Origin: RBG-13-51-18 sp963739395
Lineage (GTDB): Bacteria; Chloroflexota; Dehalococcoidia; Dehalococcoidales; RBG-16-60-22
DNA: 64,000 nt
Direction: 5' to 3'
NCBI GenBank assembly: GCA_963739395.1
Contig: CAVUAE010000001.1
Coordinates: forward strand, 248,001-312,000
Under the pieces are notes generated by a model. It worked only from the letters and a program-made list of their open reading frames with translations. It searched no databases and was not told the origin of the DNA. The position numbers and the translations under genes were made by a program. This document shows positions 61,901 to 64,000 of the stretch, in pieces (the stretch's first letter is position 1; each line of letters starts with the position of its first letter).

Positions 61901-64000
61901 TTACGTTATCTTTTTAGATTTAAAACTTCTTAAGCGAAGTGAATTGGATACAACCGTAACCGAGCTTGCCGCCATGGCTAACGCCGCCAAAATAGGATTT
62001 AAAAATCCGTAGTCCCCAAGGATAAACTTAAGCCCTGCTGGCACGCCGACATTGTGAAAAGCTGGATAAAGCACGCCAGCCGCCACCGGTATTAATATCA
62101 CGTTATAAGCAAATGCCCAGAATAAATTCTGCTTAATCGTCCTCATGGTGCGACGGCTTAATGAGATAGCCGTAGCGATACCGCTTAAATCACCGCTGAT
62201 GAGGGTAATATCGCCTGTTTCCATGGCGATATCCGTGCCGGTGCCAATAGCGATACCAACATCGGCGCTGGCTAAAGCCGGAGCGTCATTAATGCCGTCG
62301 CCGACCATTGCTACGACTCTGCCTTCTTCCCGCAGCTTTTTAACTTCGTCGGATTTATATTCCGGCAGCACCTCCGCCAAGACGCGTTTAATGCCAGCCT
62401 GTCTGGCGATAGCTTCAGCTGCCCGTTTATTATCCCCCGTGACCATGACGACATCGATTCCCTGACGTTGTATTTCCGCTACTAATGCCGGCGCACCCGG
62501 CTTAAGCGTATCGGCTAAACCGATAAGCCCCACCGCTTTGCCTGCCACCCCTAAAAATATCACTGTCTTGCCATCTTTCCAGAGGGCATCTGCTTTTTCT
62601 TCCAGTCCGTTTAAAGAAAATTTATTTTCTTTTAGTAGTTTCAAACTTCCGAGCAAGTACTTTTTGCCGTTCATCCATGCTTCCGCGCCATGTCCGGGAA
62701 CAGCCTTAAATTTAGAGGTTGGTAATAATGATAACCTTTTTTCTATGGCGGCTTTAACCACCGCTTCACCGAGCGGATGTTCCGAGTCATGTTCCACCGA
62801 AGCCGCCAGACGTAATATTTCCTCTTGTTTATAAGGCATAACGGCAATGATATCTGTCACGCGGGGTTTGCCCTCGGTAAGCGTCCCTGTTTTATCCAAA
62901 AGGATTGTGTTTATTTTATAAAGTCGCTCCAACGCACCAGCACTTCGAATAAGGATGCCATGTTCCGCGCCCTTGCCCGTACCGACCATAATGGCTGTAG
63001 GCGTTGCCAGCCCCAACGCGCAGGGGCAAGCGATAATCAGCACGGCGATAAAGTTTAAAAAGGCATAGGTTAGTGAAGGCGATGGACCTAAAAAGTACCA
63101 GATTATAAAGGTGATAATTGCGATACCAATGACTATCGGCACGAAATAATTAGCGATAACATCGGCGAGACGCTGGATAGGAGCCTTACTCCCCTGCGCC
63201 TCCTCTACCAAGCGGACGATACGCGCTAAGGTGGTGTCTTTGCCAACGCGGGTGGCTTTAAACTGGAAGCTGCCCGTCTTATTGATAGTTGCTCCGATAA
63301 CCTCGTCGCCTTCTTTTTTCTCCACCGGTAGGCTTTCGCCGGTAACCATTGACTCGTCCAGTGAAGGATTACCTTTACGGATAATGCCATCCACCGGCAC
63401 CCGCTCGCCGGGTCGCACTAGAATCAAGTCGCCAACCTGTACGTCTTCAATAGGAATTTCATATTCCTTACCTTTGCGGATAACTAGCGCTGTTTTCGGT
63501 TGTAAACCAATAAGACTCTTAATCGCCGCCGAGGTCTGACCTTTAGCTCGAGCCTCAAGATAGCGTCCTAACAGAATGAAGGCGATAATCATCGCCGAAG
63601 TATCGAAATACAAATTAGGAGCTGTACCCCCGATAGTCAAAACCGATGGAAAAATCACCGCCACGACACTATAAAAATACGCCACCGAAGTGCCAACGGC
63701 AATCAGGGTATTCATATCCGCCCGTCCGTGCTTGAGAGCGCCCCAGGCGCCTTTATAAAAGCGTAGACCCGCCCAGAACTGCACCGGCGTCGCTAGCAGC
63801 CACACCACATATTCCATGCCGGTAAAGTGGGGCGTAAACATCAGCACCATGATGATGACACCCAGCACTGCCGCAACGATTAATCTATCTCTGACCTTCT
63901 TTATTTCACGCGCCGAAGCTGTGGTGACGTCTTCTAATGCTACCGCTTCCCTGCCCAGTTCATAACCAGCGTCCTTAACCGCCCGTCGTAAATCGGTAAA
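61901..64000 (-). CDS. copA: Copper-exporting P1B-type ATPase, CopA-like (N-terminus outside the window)
   Basis: About 700 residues are visible; the frame stays open to the window edge, where FTDLRRAVKDAGYEL is the end of a heavy-metal-associated domain, so the GTG at 63868 is internal. Landmarks: MVTGESLPVEK, the intramembrane ACPCALGLATPTAIMVG (CPC), LLDKTGTLTEGKP (phosphorylated Asp), SEHPLGEAVV (HP motif of P1B pumps), GDGINDAPALASADVG, YNVILIPVAAG and the MAASSVTVVSNSLRL helix. CPC plus YN plus MxxSS marks the Cu(I) exporter group. It is followed by the YHS mini-protein. Confidence 0.96.
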   Translation of the reverse strand, partial: FTDLRRAVKDAGYELGREAVALEDVTTASAREIKKVRDRLIVAAVLGVIIMVLMFTPHFTGMEYVVWLLATPVQFWAGLRFYKGAWGALKHGRADMNTLIAVGTSVAYFYSVVAVIFPSVLTIGGTAPNLYFDTSAMIIAFILLGRYLEARAKGQTSAAIKSLIGLQPKTALVIRKGKEYEIPIEDVQVGDLILVRPGERVPVDGIIRKGNPSLDESMVTGESLPVEKKEGDEVIGATINKTGSFQFKATRVGKDTTLARIVRLVEEAQGSKAPIQRLADVIANYFVPIVIGIAIITFIIWYFLGPSPSLTYAFLNFIAVLIIACPCALGLATPTAIMVGTGKGAEHGILIRSAGALERLYKINTILLDKTGTLTEGKPRVTDIIAVMPYKQEEILRLAASVEHDSEHPLGEAVVKAAIEKRLSLLPTSKFKAVPGHGAEAWMNGKKYLLGSLKLLKENKFSLNGLEEKADALWKDGKTVIFLGVAGKAVGLIGLADTLKPGAPALVAEIQRQGIDVVMVTGDNKRAAEAIARQAGIKRVLAEVLPEYKSDEVKKLREEGRVVAMVGDGINDAPALASADVGIAIGTGTDIAMETGDITLISGDLSGIATAISLSRRTMRTIKQNLFWAFAYNVILIPVAAGVLYPAFHNVGVPAGLKFILGDYGFLNPILAALAMAASSVTVVSNSLRLRSFKSKKIT

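Overview
The window looks like a chromosomal segment of a Chloroflexota bacterium, most likely class Dehalococcoidia. This is inferred from reading the 16S rRNA gene by eye, from that gene standing alone with no 23S/5S behind it, and from a moderate-to-low G+C content. No database search was possible. Canonical TTGACA / TATAAT promoters with 16-18 bp spacing precede many transcription units.

Left flank (1-6312): the N-terminal part of an AraC-type regulator; an NfeD - short NfeD - slipin membrane quality-control operon (minus strand); a solitary 16S rRNA gene with its own promoter, a 30-nt processing stem that closes around the gene, and a terminator; a nucleotidyltransferase-fold gene whose promoter predicts a leaderless mRNA; a 300-bp patch of REP-like inverted repeats; an FKBP lipoprotein; and tRNA-Ile(GAT).

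Centre (6346-41463): about 35 kb of glycan genes transcribed outward in two directions from a back-to-back promoter pair at 19775-19846. The left (minus) arm holds a broken radical SAM/SPASM-TPR gene, GtrA, a GT-C-like membrane protein with a 36-bp minisatellite, a GtrB-like GT2, two methyltransferases, three sugar oxidoreductases, and a GDP-heptose set (HddA, HddC, GmhA-like, GmhB-like) ending in a transaldolase-like gene. The right (plus) arm holds WecB, a pyruvyltransferase with the same TPR tail as the broken gene, an FkbM methyltransferase, three epimerases, several glycosyltransferases, a second heptose set (HddA, GmhA, GmhB, but no HddC), an AglB/STT3-type oligosaccharyltransferase carrying an HPD-less J-like domain, a Wzm/Wzt-type ABC exporter, a GT4, an Alg7/AglH-like polyprenyl-P HexNAc-1-P transferase, and a PAP2 phosphatase. 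Together these parts could build, flip and transfer a lipid-linked heptose-containing oligosaccharide to protein. That would be an archaeal-style N-glycosylation route in a bacterium.

Right flank (41572-64000): immediately beside the glycan locus is a roughly 3,070-residue, sequon-rich, beta-helix surface protein with a C-terminal membrane anchor, a natural candidate substrate. Then come a transglutaminase-like lipoprotein, a complete oligopeptide ABC transporter operon (oppA-B-C-D-F order), three paralogous cupin proteins divergent from a CaiB/BaiF CoA-transferase, and a 49-aa YHS-domain protein next to a CopA-type Cu(I) P-ATPase that runs off the window.
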